The notes below the pieces were generated by a model. That model saw only the letters and a program-made list of their open reading frames with translations. It was not told where the DNA came from and did not search any database. A program made the position numbers and the translations under genes. A DNA stretch of 64,000 nucleotides, taken from contig JBBHKE010000388.1 of assembly GCA_037447655.1 (NCBI GenBank), positions 16,158 through 80,157 of the forward strand, read 5' to 3'. Of the stretch, positions 12,723-25,017 are shown one piece after another; positions within the stretch are counted from its first letter, which is position 1, and each line of letters starts with the position of its first letter. This stretch comes from Zygnema cylindricum. Its lineage: Eukaryota; Streptophyta; Zygnematophyceae; Zygnematales; Zygnemataceae.

Positions 12723-13403
12723 TAGAGCAAATGATGGGAAAAGTAGGCTTATGCGCATCTGCTGGATGCTCAAAAGAAGAAAAGAAAGAGGAACGCATGC
12801 GGAAGGCTGGAGAGATGGATGTGGGAAGAGATAGAGCTGGCTTTTTTTGGAGAAAAACAGTATAGATGACTCTATATGGTGTTTTCTTGGATTTTACTGA
12901 GCTGGCATTGGCGTTTTTTTTACCAACAAGAAGTTGTATCATTTTTTGTCGTGTCTTGCTCAGCAACTGTGCCGTCTCTATTTTCTGATTGGGAAAAATG
13001 TGGATGTTACCGAACCAGTTATGGCACGAACAATTGAGACTTTATGTGAGGAAGTATTGCAAGAACAGTGTTCTGTGGAATTGTACCGGTGTAAGGGTAA
13101 TTTCTAGTTAGTGTAAGGGTTAGCATATTTCTTCAAGATATTCCCAGATTCTATTTGTCAAACTTCCGGTATTCACTTTCATTTCTTTGGAAACTAATCT
13201 ACAGGAATTTGAGGATTGTCGCTTTGAAAAAACAGATCCTTTGCGTAGGTGTTTCAGGGATATACATGTTTGCCCAAGCATATAATTTTTGATGCTGCAA
13301 AAGAAGGCCATCTCTTGACTTGCCTTAAGGCAACGTTTTTGTGCTAATAATAAAATTGGTCTTTTGAGCAAACAACCATATCAATCCGCCAGCCAGCTCA
13401 CGT
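12723..13403. other. SRPRA 3' flank, no gene recognised
   Basis: AT-rich non-coding sequence. The small open readings have no homology I recognise and no splice-supported structure. Confidence 0.4.
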
Positions 13404-13740
13404 TACACTGTTAGTCGATATTAGAGTAAAGGACGCGCTCAGTTACGGGTGATGTGGCTGGTTCTGAACCGTTTAAAATATTTAGTGCGGTTAAGGGTGG
13501 GCCTACAGAGAAACTTTCCAGCAGGTGATCTCCAGGTGTTAAACAATGCCGTAGTGAAGTTAGAAATTGCAAGTGTCGCCATTTCAGTGTGCCACCTAAG
13601 TTTTGTGTGTTGTTTGCGTCAGAATCGAACACAAGGATTTCAGCTTATCGTATTATCGAGAAGCTAAAACTCTGATTAGAATCCTTAGTCGCGATTGTCA
13701 CCAATAATCAGCCAAATGTTGTTCTAATATTTACGCATTT
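13404..13740. mobile_element. Partial TA-type MITE, family II
   Basis: It begins TACACTGTTAGTCGATATTA. Near 13450 it contains TGGCTGGTTCTGAACCG, the inverse of the block in the copies at 46620 and 58003. The right end is not defined. Confidence 0.4.
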
Positions 13741-14582
13741 TAGATGTACAAAATTGTACGAAATTTGTGGAATAAATGTACCGAATGTGTACCAAAAATT
13801 GTACGAGTTGGTCGATTATATCGCAATAACTGTTATCTCCTATATAGAGGAGTACGAGTTTTATCAACCGGGTATGTGAGCGGACAAAAAGCGACGCGAG
13901 TATCGTTTTCTCGCGATCGAACGACCAAGCGGTAAAACGAGTATCCTGCCACCAGGGAGGTTGAAATGAAGTTTAAACCGGATAATTTTGCGAAGTGTCA
14001 AACAGTTACGCGAAAATGTGACTATGGCGTGTAGACTCGGTTTTGGTTTGGTGTCGACCTGGTCCGTCATTTTCAATTACGTGGGGCATTTAGGAGGTTT
14101 GGATTTGCCAGTCACGTTCTGTACGCTGTTAAGCTGTGGCTATTGTATTTATGGTAGGTGTCTATGGGACGTAAAAGTGACAGATTACCGTTTGACAAAG
14201 GTTCTGAACCTTTTGGGAGCTGGCATGAAAATCACGTGATGAACCACAAGTTACGAATTTAGTTCTATCCATAGTTTAAAAGTACGCGTTTTATGGTAGG
14301 CCTTTGGTAGGCGCAAGTTGTGTTCTAGGCTTTTCATGTGATCTTCTTAGATCGCTACTTTGATCTCTACTTTGATCAGCGACCGTCCGATGACGTTTAA
14401 TTCTCTATCGAACGATGTGGAACTCAACCCTGTTACTTTTTTTTTTCATTTTGCGCCCAATACAATATGGGTCTTAAGGTCATATTGTATGTTTTGCGTA
14501 CAATAGGTATATTGTATGGGCCTACTTCCACCTACTTTTGAACTATGGTTCCATCTTAGCATGCCCATGTAATCGTAGCTTA
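13741..14582. repeat. Older repeat copy carrying empty insertion sites
   Basis: 13741-13830 is dense in GTAC words. 14290-14580 is the inverse of 3709-3886 plus 4860-4945, without the two Harbinger-like insertions seen there. It therefore preserves the pre-insertion sites. Confidence 0.6.
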
Positions 14583-15480
14583 GGGTACTGCCCTATGTGC
14601 CAAAGTAAAGGTTTTTTTTCTGTCGTTATTCCTCAAAATTTAGCGTCGTACTGCTAAGTACCCTTCGCCAGAAGCCTTGTTTTTAGTGACGATTCTACGT
14701 AATAGTTTTCAAGGTATTCCATTGTCTGAAAAACGAAAGTCGATAATTAATTTTGTGACGGTTGCACACATTACGAAATTTTGTGATGATTCAATACTTT
14801 ATAAATCGATTTGTTTGTGACGGTGTAAACGTCTAGCTTTTGGTGATATTACAGGTGTTAGGTTTTTCTGATATTGTGACGTCATGCTAACTTGTGGAAT
14901 GGTGACGTCACTACTACTGTAACTTTCTGCCATTTTTTTGCTTTTGGTCTTCTTCTTTCGGTTTGCCACCAACTTACAGGCAAATATAATACAAAAAAAA
15001 CATTTTTAGAGCTCATTTACTTCATACAATTGTTGTCGTGTTTCATTCTAAAACAACAGAGAGGGGAACGAGGGATGGGGGGAGGCGACGATGTCGGAGA
15101 CTTCTACGAATCACACATGAACACAAGTGGAGGTCCGAGACCCCCACGACTTTTTTTCCCTGCGCGTGATGGCTAACAAAAAAATAAAGATGTGTACTCT
15201 CCCTCTTGCAAACATGTTTAAAATCGTGTGAAATGTGCGCATTAGTTTTTTTAACTGTTGGTCAAGTGCCACTAAAAAAAAATTGACTTGCGAGGTGATT
15301 AGTGTTGGAGTTTAAACACAAGCTGACATGACGTGGCAATGGGTCGTAAAAAAAAGGCGTAGATGGAAATTGTTATTAGGCTTTTACATTTTCGTTGTAC
15401 GATTTAATACCTGCTCGGTGCAACATTGAAGTTACGAGGAAAACGACCAAAAAAATCCTTACATGCTTGCATCCTTTCTT
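14583..15480. mobile_element. PIF/Harbinger-like element, family 1, diverged copy
   Basis: The left end is GGGTACTGCCCTATGTGCC after TTA (14580-14582). The interior shares GTGGAGGTCCG and GACCCC blocks with copies A and B. The right end near 15480 is too degraded to define. Confidence 0.5.
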
Positions 15481-16546
15481 TTAGTCAATATCATGTTCAA
15501 GATGCAAAGGTTACACCGTGTGTACGGTTCTACGCTAAAACTGTCATTTTTTTAGTTTTGTGTATCGATAGCCTCGTGTTGAAAATTGATATGCACCCTT
15601 TCTTAGCCTGTCGATAAACGGCCAATTAGTTATAAATATCGGTAAGAATTTTATCGCGATATTTTATCAATATATATCAGCCCAATATGCAGATAAAAAA
15701 AATTTCGATAATTGTAAAAGCTTTTAAATACTATTGTATGGTTTCATTGTTATCGTTTACAAACAGTAGTACACAAAAGATTCATTATTACAAAAGGGAG
15801 AAAATATTTATAACTATCAAATGAGAGACGAGAATAAATGCCCTAAGATAATGCAAAATGTTGTTTACAAAAAAAATGCATGCTAATAGTACTTTCTCGT
15901 CTACATTGAATATATGTTGTCAGTAATGTGTTAATACAATGTTGTATTAGTTGACGAGGTTACAAAAGATAATAATAAATAGAAAAAACAAAAAATCAAT
16001 ACCTTGTGCACATTGTACCATCAATGCATCGTTGTGTCAATACCAGTGTGCATCAACAACATTGTGCATGATTTCTCATGTAAGAAAAAAACTAAAGACC
16101 GGTTCAACAACACGTATACACAAGATTGCACACAATTTAACGAGGAGTAACTTTCATGGAGATAAAAAATGGTGTGAACTTTGTCGCTTTCATTTACTTT
16201 TGGTCTTGTTGAGTACTACTTTTTTGTACGTAAGCGCTGCGCAGTTTAGATTAGAGTTACCTACTTTCATTCTACAAAGTACGGACCAGATTGTGAAACG
16301 TGACAATAGACTCCAAATTTGACTAATGACATGACAAACTTTACACTACACAAAATGGTATATAATATTAGGCAATAATATTACTATATAGGTAAAATAG
16401 ATCGGCGAATATAAACTTTTTAGTATCGGAGAGGTACATCGCCCCCCTTTTGCTGTTCGATAACAAGTAATATAGGTTAAATGGAATTATAGCAATAGGA
16501 AATTTAACGATGCACACCCCTACATATTTTGATTCGTTCTTTCTAA
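15481..16546. other. AT-rich intergenic DNA with hAT-like debris
   Basis: Around 15555-15690 are TATCGATA/ATATTTTATCAATAT words like those in the hAT-like element at 1256-2130. Near 16505-16530 is ACGATGCACACCCCTA, resembling a hAT terminus. No gene is recognised. Confidence 0.4.
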
Positions 16547-16877
16547 GGGTACGGCCCCGTGTAATTGTAACTTAGCGAACTTACTTTGTATTTTAACAAA
16601 TATTCTCCATACATGGTTTTCAAGTGTCCTGACGCGTAACAACAAAATTGATACTTAAGGCTGTAAGGATTGTATACGTACAATTTGTCTTGACGCACCT
16701 TATTTTTTTATTTTTTTTGGAACGTTGTACGACACATCATTTTTTTTAAATGTTTTGGTACGTCGCATGTCTTTGCGTGACATGGTAAATGTATAATCCT
16801 CCAACCTGTGTTGTTTAAATAAGATGCGTTTGCATTGGTCTCATGAATGGACATAGAATTATTGAGGCCCCTACAAA

Positions 16878-16931
<54 letters not shown>

Positions 16932-17565
16932 TTTCTTGGGCGTTAGTTGGATTCTTCACAACGTGACTTGGCTTGCGCATGTGCCTTCGCCCTCAACATT
17001 ATGCCTACCTCCACTAGTGCCGTGAAGTAGTGAAGTTTGAAGGAGTGAACGAGAGGCAAGGTGAGTAAGGTGGGAGAGGCGCAGCCAACATTGGCACTTT
17101 CGCAAAATTTTATCCGTTCCATGAAATGACATTAAAACTTTCAAACCCCTGCAAAAAACTTCCTGTACAACATGCAAACGGACAGAGAAAAACAACCGTC
17201 TACTTCTCCTCGTAAAAAACTTATGGAAACTTTTGACATGTGCGAATCCGTTTTTCTATTTGTGGAGCGGTGTTACTTTATTTTAAAACACATCAGAGAT
17301 GCGTTTTAAGATAAAGTTTGAAGATAAGGTGGCCGTGGTTCGAAAAACAAAAGGCGACAACTTGTGGTACATTCTAAGTTCGAAGATGACGCAAATTGTA
17401 CTGTACATCTTTCCATTTTTTTTCGTATGGTTGTAACTTTAACATTTCAACGCTATTTTTTTGAGGAAAACGACAGAAAAAAACCCTTTCTTTGGCACAT
17501 CAAGCCGTACCTTAAATTCCAATTGACAAGCCAAAAAAAGAAAAGGACACTTGTTCAGATACGCC
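16547..17565. mobile_element. PIF/Harbinger-like element, family 1, copy with (AT)n
   Basis: It starts GGGTACGGCCCCGTGTAA after TAA (16544-16546) and ends GATACGCC before TAA (17566-17568). The interior matches family 1 (AAACGACAGAAAAAAACCC near the right end). An (AT)n microsatellite occupies 16879-16927. Confidence 0.65.
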
Positions 17566-17801
17566 TAAGTGGGTAAACAAACATACAAACCAATCATATA
17601 TCCACTTTACGCACGCTTTGCTTCACCGACGGAAAACAAACAAATGATTATGAGGATAGAAAACAAAAATCAATTGAACACATACAAAATAGTGAAAACA
17701 CAATTAAACAAACAACTATTGTGATTCGAAATAAATACCCATAGAGCCGAAGTAATACGATGGTTATGACAAAGCTTTGGATAAATGACAGAGCAAAAAA
17801 A

Positions 17802-18176
17802 TAGTGTTGCGTAGTGATTGAAATTGAGTTCGATATATCAACCTGTCATTATAACGTCATATCGAAAAGTTAAAAACTCTATATTTATCAGCTGATAAAT
17901 ATCGAGATTGTGATAATCACTGATGATTGACCGATATATACATGTTTTTTACATCCCCCCCCCCCCCCCCCCCCCCCCGGCGCACGCTCAGTGGAGGGGG
18001 GGGGTGGGTTTTAATAAAACAATTGGGAAAAAAAAAATTTAATGCCTCGATATATTGGCGATACGATATATCGGCGATACATCGCGATGATTTATCGAAG
18101 CGACATATCGATTATCGGGTTCCTGAAATTCGATATATATCGAATATCGGCAAAAGGTCCTCGATACCCAACACTA
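17802..18176. mobile_element. hAT-like MITE with ATCGATA subterminal repeats
   Basis: Ends are TAGTGTTGCG and CCCAACACTA. The interior is crowded with TATCGATA/CGATATATCG units and interrupted by a run of 24 C (17955-17978) followed by a G-rich tract. The flanking 8-mers are only partly alike, so the target duplication is unproven. Confidence 0.55.
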
Positions 18177-18357
18177 ACAAAATTATTTGCTCCGGCTATT
18201 TTACGCGTCTACAGTTCCTTTTTTTGGGGGGGGTGGATATTCTGTCATGCGGATCCATCCTGAGGAACTGGGGTACTGCTTTACACATGGACAGTGAGAA
18301 ACTGAAGCTGAAGCGGAACAAGTGGCACCATAAGCCACGCTATTCATATATTATCCT

Positions 18358-18618
18358 ACGTGTCAAGTTTTCGGGATAACATGTTTGCACTTTTTGCAAA
18401 CGCCGGACGTCCCGTTTTTAAATGCGGCAAAACAGTGGAGCAAAGTCTTTCGCTAATCATAAGATCATCCACATGTAAGCCTCAGATCTAGGCTTTTCCA
18501 AGTGGCTGGCTTTTAGACGTTAGATCCGGATCGAGCATCTTCCAAAGTGTCACTTTTGCTGTCTGGACGCCACGCATGCCTTTCTGGCTCCAACCCACTA
18601 CATTACTCGCAGCCACGT
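18358..18618 (+). promoter_or_regulatory. ABRE-like motifs upstream of the LTI65-like gene
   Basis: ACGTGTC at 18358-18364 and CCACGTGT at about 18613-18620 lie about 450 and 200 bp upstream of the ATG at 18812. These are classical ABA-response-element/G-box cores bound by bZIP (ABF/AREB) factors. The function is inferred, but it agrees with the protein family. Confidence 0.5.
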
Positions 18619-18811
18619 GTTTTCTCACAAGTGAAGTTTCTGTACACTGTTTGTCTAATCGTCGACCCGCCGGCAATTCATCGATCACTTTGCAGAGACG
18701 ATCGAGCAGACGTAATTTAACTTCTTTCCTTTGGCAGCAGCAAAGCGGAGACTCTGTCCGTGCTGTAAGTAGATACCAGAAGGCAGTTTATCAAAGACTT
18801 AATTGGAATCA

Positions 18812-21800
18812 ATGGCGCAATTACAGCCCGAGTATGCCATGCCCCAGCAAACGTCAGGTAAGTTTGGGAGCTTCTGACCCTTTGTGACCGAAAATTTGTC
18901 AGGAATTTAACATAATTTGAAGGTACATCAGACGGAATGTTTAGATTTATTCAAACATTGGCAGTGCAAGTCAGGAATGCTCTTGGAATTATGTTATTGC
19001 ATGATTTCAGGAACAGCGAGGAGTGCATTATAACTCATAACAGCTGGCCTTTATGTGCAATGTGTTGAGATATAAGATGGTGAGTGTTCCATGAGTGTTC
19101 CTTAGTGGTTCGCTAAAGTGTAAAATAGGTTAAGTTGTCGGTTTGATAAGTGGAAAAAATCATATCCAGTGAGAGTGATGACGTCACACTGACGTAACTT
19201 TCCTGTCCCTTAACTGCTCCAGTGCCCTTCCACCAGACTGTTTCAATTCAAAAATCTGCTGGCAGATGTCAGGGGTATTATTAGTGTACAAATAGTTGAA
19301 ATCAGTTTAATAATTGCCAGATTAATGTATCAGGGCTAAGTAGGAACATTTTCCCTGCTAAAAATCCTTTTCGGTGTGCCTTCTTTATACAGCCAATGAA
19401 AGTTATGGACAACATGAAACACACGAGCACAAAAAAGGCGGGCTTTTTTCAAAACTGAAGGATAAAGCGAAGAAAGTGAAGAGCAAGATCGGAGGAAATT
19501 CTGACGACAGCAGCAGGATGCAACTCGAAGCACAGAAAGCTGATGAGCTCAAGGCACACAAACAACCGAATTGCTTTGGATTCGCCGATGGTGACAAGGT
19601 AAAAGAGAACATTTTTTTTATTGAGTTGAACTTTTGTTTAACGGAAACTTATATCTACTTACAAAGAAGATTGCATGGCTTAGCGTGGCTAGGTCGGAAG
19701 GATGTGCTCTTGATAGCACTGACGATTTTTGGTCCTGAAATATGCCTGCAGCTTTTTGTGCTTGCTTCATAACATAAAACAATATTCCGGAATTAAGAAT
19801 TAGCTTCTAAGCTCCTTGTTAAACTTGTCATTTGCAAATCTTTTGCAGGCAAATTCGTCTTCTTCGTCGTCGTCGTCATCATCATCATCTGATAACGAGG
19901 GAGATTCCGCAAACGAGAAGAGTGAGCCACTGCCAGTTAGTGAACGAGCAGAGGCTGGGCTACAGCAGACACAAGTTGCAGATTCATCTTTGGCGAAGAA
20001 AGCATATGAGCAAGCTTATGTTCAAAATCCTCCAGTGAATCCTGTAGGAGAGGCTGGCTTGCAACAATCACAAGTCGCAGATTCTTCACTGGCGAAGAAA
20101 GCATATGAGGAGGCTCGCCTTCAAGAGTCTCCAGTGAGTCGAACAGGAGAAGTTGGCCTGCAGAAGACGCAAGTAGCACACTCAGATTTAGCAAAAAAGG
20201 CATTTGAGGAAGCGAAGACTGTCCCAACTACTGATATGGCCAAAGGTAAGGACTCAAATTGATCTACTCTTTTTTTTGTGTTTTTTTTTTTAAGTTCTTT
20301 GCCTTCTCATTCGTCAGTTCAACGTTGTCTGCTAAAGACAGGCTTGTACATTTTGAATTTTGAAGGCTCCTGTCCCATTGCCTAGACTTTGTCAACCTCC
20401 TTTTTCTCAAATTGGTTCGTTATTGACAACCATGACTGTTGAAATCTGCAGAAAGCGGCCTACTCGGAGCGGCTGTGCTCTCTGGTCCAGCATCAGTTAT
20501 AGCGGGGAAAGTGGTCGGTGCGCCTGATGTTCCGCAAGTGTCAAGAGAATCGGGTGGAAATCAGGTATTAAATATGCCGTATTAGCATGTATCTCATGTG
20601 TTTATTATGTGTTTTTACGCTGTTAGAACTGAATGCATGTTTTGTGCTTCAAATTTGGACACTCGGCTGAATTCTGACATTAATCATTTATGATGAATAT
20701 TTGCAGCTTGCGGATATTCGTCCAGAAGCACTGGATACAGGAGCTGGTAAATTGGATTTGCAAGGTATACAAGCTGATAAACCTCAGATTTCCAGTCATA
20801 TCCAATCAATGGGTGAGGCGCTTTCCTCACCTGTGAGCAGGTCACCTCGCAAGCCGACTGGTTTGAAGTTTAGGGAAGCTGCAAAGTATGCCGGTGATAT
20901 AGCTTTAGCGGGAGGAGTGTTGGCGATTGTCGGAGTAGGGACAGTGTTAGGAGCTTTCGAAAGAGATGATCAGCGGACAGGTGTAGTCGGCTCTACAGAT
21001 GACCGCCTGGGGAGGGACGAAGAATCTATTCCTTTTCAGGAGCCAGCTGAAAGGAAGGTAGCGGAAACACAACCATTAGCGCAAAAAATGTACGATAAAG
21101 CAGCAGAAAACTTAGGAGCAGCGAAAGATACCGCTGCACAGACACTAGGGTACGAGTCAAAGCCCGACACAGGGATCACTGGTGGGCGAATTTCGCAAAC
21201 AAATCAGGACGTTAATTCAGACATTTCAAACACCAAAAACACTGGAGAAAGCGGTAAGGTTCAAACTAGTGTTGTTGAGGCAGCCTCTGCAGGAGTAGGC
21301 GCACTTGGGGCAGCTCTTGGTTTCAACAAATCGTCATCTTCATCATCTTCATCGTCCTCAGAGAACGAAAGCATCGCAGCTGGAGGGCAATCAAGAAAAA
21401 CTGTAGAGAGCATCGACATGCCAAGCAGTGTAAAAGATAACTTGGTTGATGCAACATCTGCAGCTGCAGGTGCTGTCGGATCAGCCGTCGGTGTGAACAA
21501 ATTGGCATCTTCTAAGTCATCCTCTACGTCATCCTCAGAAATTGATAATGAAGATTTGCGGAATGACCTAAAAGATGATGCTAACGTGTCCGAAAGTCAG
21601 CTCGAAAACAACATTGATGGCAGAGCAGGAGGTACTGCAGCTGCTGTGGGATCTGCCCTCAACTTAAATAACCAGGATTCTTCACCATCCACAGAAAACA
21701 TCATAGAGGAAAGTGTCGAGCCTGGAAGCCAATTTCAAGGTAAACTAGAAAGCACTCTGGCTGCTGGCGCAGGTGCTATAGGTGTCGGTGCAGGAGTTTT

Positions 21801-22391
21801 GGCATATGTCTTTGGTTCTAAGAAATCGTCATCGTCCTCATCATCAGACAATGATAACATTGATTTTGGAACTGAAGCACAAAACAATTCGGCTGATGTC
21901 GGTGCACCAAATGAAGCACAAAATAATGTGGCCGATGTTAGTGCACCAAATGAAGCCAAAAGTAATACAAAAGGGGCTAGTGGTGGAGATAGTCTCAAAT
22001 CAGTCTTGGGCTTCAACAGGAAAAAATCTTCATCATCTTCCTCATCCTCATCCTCTTCTGATTCCGATGACGGCCAGTCATCTAAGAACCAGGTTATTTC
22101 CCAGGAGGAATCGGAGGTGTCACATCCTCAACGAGAGTCCAAAAATTATTTTCAACAGCTGGCAGAGAATTTTACAGGAAGCAAGTTGCCTAATGAACAC
22201 GAGAGTAACAGTGCAGTGCAGCTGGAAGGAGAAAAAACTAGTACTGGTGATCAGAGGACTTTCATCCAACGAACCGCAGATACAGCTTTTGGCTTTGGAA
22301 GAGGAAGTACAGCCGATGAGAAACCCGTTGTCACGGATGCTTCAGGACAATCTGATGTGAGTTCTTTTTTTTTTGTGAGTTTTGTGAGTTC

Positions 22392-22431
<40 letters not shown>

Positions 22432-23102
22432 TATATATATTTATTTTTCATCTAATTATTGTAGCTGATGTGAGTTTGCCTGTTCAGGATCAAACTGTGG
22501 AACCACAATCAGAACAAAATCCATCTCTCGTTCATCAAGCACTGGGCACAGCAAGCTATGTGAAAGATTCGGCAGCTTCCGCAGTCGGAGTGAAGGGCAG
22601 CAATGCTGAAGCACAGGTGGAATCTGGTGTTAATTCGCCTTCTTTAACATCTTCTCAGGCTGAACAAGTTGAACAAAAACCGACTCTTGTGCAACGAGCA
22701 ATCGGCACTGCAGGCTATGTGAAGGATTCGGCAGCTTCCGCAGTGGGAATGACGAATAGCAACTCTCCTGACGTTGATTTGCCTGTCGAGACTCAAAATG
22801 TGCAATCACAAGAAGAAAAACCCACGCTGACGCAACGTGCAGTGGACACTGCGAGCTATATTAAGGATTCGGCAACCTCTGCAGTGGGAGTGAAGGGCAG
22901 TAGCACGGTGGATTCAGATTCCGGAACTGCAACAGAATTACCTGTTTCTAATCAACTCGAGGGTAATGTTAACAACGGGGGAAGAATTGGAGATGTGGGA
23001 GCTCATGACGATGGTAGCATAGATCATACAGAACATCTAAAAAGAAGAGTTGTTGGTTATGTATCTTCTTTCCTTGGAAGAAAGAATCACAACGGAACTT
23101 AA
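18812..23102 (+). CDS. LTI65/CAP160-like dehydration-stress protein with poly-Ser segments
   Basis: Predicted hydrophilic stress protein of 1008 aa. Exons: 18812-18857, 19393-19598, 19849-20245, 20452-20564, 20707-22356, 22488-23102. The N-terminus has a basic helix (KLKDKAKKVKSKIG) like that of LTI65/RD29B/CAP160 proteins. Exon 3 starts with a Ser run followed by acidic residues, then carries three 34-aa repeats (LQQTQVADSSLAKKAYE type). Exon 5 alternates Gly/Ala-rich hydrophobic stretches with Lys plus Ser runs ending in Asp/Glu, resembling dehydrin S-segments (candidate CK2 sites). Exon 6 has three repeats of YVKDSAASAVGVKG type. No catalytic motif is visible. Protection or membrane association during ABA/cold/drying is inferred from the family. 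The last intron is flanked by a 12-bp direct duplication, and its exact splice sites are uncertain: 22357-22487 and 22361-22464 both keep frame. It is convergent with a second family member at 26593-29123. Confidence 0.8.
22352..22476 (+). other. Young intron flanked by a 12-bp direct duplication
   Basis: CTGATGTGAGTT occurs at 22352-22363 and again, identically, at 22465-22476. Between the copies is 101 bp of T-rich and (TTA)n low-complexity sequence ending in TTATTGTAG. Deleting one copy plus the spacer (113 bp) joins the flanking frames into a continuous reading frame, SGQSDVSLPVQDQTVE. This matches the sibling repeat in the same protein (DVDLPVETQNVQ near 22780). A strong GTGAGT donor is supplied by the left duplicate. 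Confidence 0.75.
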
Positions 23103-24377
23103 GGTATGGCCCACACTGAGCTTCTATTGAAAGCTGTAAAAATGGACTTATATTATGTATTTCACCCAAACTGTTAAGAGTTGTAAAAACGAGTGTCCCT
23201 GACACTGCTGTTTTTTAGCAAAAGGTTGTAATTGACAAATTGTTTATGGTTCAGCTTTTGTGTTTCATGTATGTTCGGAAATGCTAACTGACATTCAAAA
23301 ATACGTGGTTGCAGGAAGATATTCATTAGAGCTACAAAGTGACAGGCGCTCCTTTTCTTTTTTGTCACAAAACTATGGAGGAACATATCGGCCTTTTTTT
23401 CTGGTTCAATGAAAAGCCCAGTTTGATGCGACAAACATAAATTAGCTGATTTCAAAACTTGCCTAGCATGTTAGGTTTTGCTAGGATATTCTGTACATAT
23501 GTTTCATTTTCAAGTCAAAATTTTGCTGTTGCTGGCAGTGTATATTACGGTTTTTTGAGTCTTGTCTTAATGTCATTCTGTGATCTAAAAACACACTTCA
23601 TAGACCTCTCGTCGTGGACGTACACCTTGAATTTTTTGTCTTCTTGGCCAATACCTGGCTGTAGTCTGTCTCGATTTTTCCTCTTTCTATGTTTTTCTTT
23701 GTAAAGCTACTTTTTGAAAGGAAATGAAGTTTAGCTGTGAAAATTATGCTCACACATCATACCTGGAAATTGTCAGAGTTAAATATGCATTTGCATCGCC
23801 TATGACTCAAATAAATAATAGCCAGAATGAAATATCATCAAGCTTGCATACTCAAAACTTGGATGGGCAAAGGAAGTTGCAAAACTGATTACAAACTCGT
23901 TTAATGATGTACTAAATAATGATTTACCTATAGGTCGGGATAAGGAGGGATATAGTCAAGTTAATAACTCAGAAAAGAGTACTGTTCTTTGTTTTCTACT
24001 TTTGTTTTCTGATGCAGTCATTACAATCTTTCTTTACATGGAAAATGAATAGAAGATGTTACATGTCAACTCCAATGGACTCCTTGGAAGCTTTTAATCT
24101 TTAATGTTTTGGTGACTTTTTTTTTCTTTTAGGGATCTATTGCCATGTGTGATTCTTGATTTTTGATCTATTATTCTCCAAGAATAAAAGAGCAGACGAA
24201 ATTCGCTGTATAGTGGATGAAACTAATTTCGACGATTTCTCTTCTAGTAAGTATTATATGTGTGAACATGTACGTGTATTTGGTTTTTTTCAGCTGAAAT
24301 TTGTGAATTATTTCAGAGCTTCAAGAATTAAATCAATTAAACCGAGACAAAGTGTTATCAGTTTCTTGAATGAACAC
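23103..24377. other. 3' flank of the LTI65-like gene, no gene recognised
   Basis: AT-rich sequence, probably 3' UTR followed by intergenic DNA. No domain-bearing reading frame on either strand. Confidence 0.4.
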
Positions 24378-24568
24378 TACACGGAGAATCGCTATTAGTG
24401 TTAAATGTTTTTTTCGTCTCTAGAAACGGCATTTCTCCGTATACGCATGTTGGTTTCTAGATTTGACGATTGTGATTGAAAGGTAGGATTCTCAGCTTCG
24501 GATTGACGGTCTCAAATTGAAAATCGGACGAGTGTACGGAGAAAGATGTTTTAGCGATACACGGTGTA
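24378..24568. mobile_element. TA-type MITE
   Basis: TACACGGAGAATCGCTATTA at the left and TTAGCGATACACGGTGTA at the right. The interior is the inverse of the element at 117-333 (shared CTTTCAATCACAA and CTCCGTACAC). Confidence 0.6.
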
Positions 24569-25017
24569 GGTGTAAAATGGAAATGAAACCTGGTCTAAAA
24601 CTAGAGAACCTTTAACCAAATAAAGAGCCGAAACAGAGATGTGTAGTTCAAACGTTGTAATGTAATAGCATCATCACCTTTGCTCTTAAGCGAATGCTTT
24701 CACACCACACATCACATGTCCAAAATGTTAGGACACATTGTCGAATCAGATGGTTGGCGTATCGACACTTCGACGAATTATCTTATAAATCGAATTCGCA
24801 TCGGAAGTGTTCAATCACAGTCGGGTTTGGTTGTTCGATAATTCGGTCGTAGTGTAGCTTTTGGCTCATGCACATATGGCATAGTGTGAGGCTAATTTGC
24901 CGGGCCGAGTCCTGTTGTAGTGATTGAGAAATAGTGTTTTGGTAGGTTAAGTGACAATAAAGTTTAGAGAAGGGAAAGTGTGTGAGAGAGAGAGATAGAG
25001 CTAATATTGAGGTAGGA

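Noticed and set aside
15951-16322. 123-codon plus-strand frame in AT-rich DNA
   Set aside because: It has no recognisable domain and an atypical composition, in a transposon-rich gap. Not supported as a gene.
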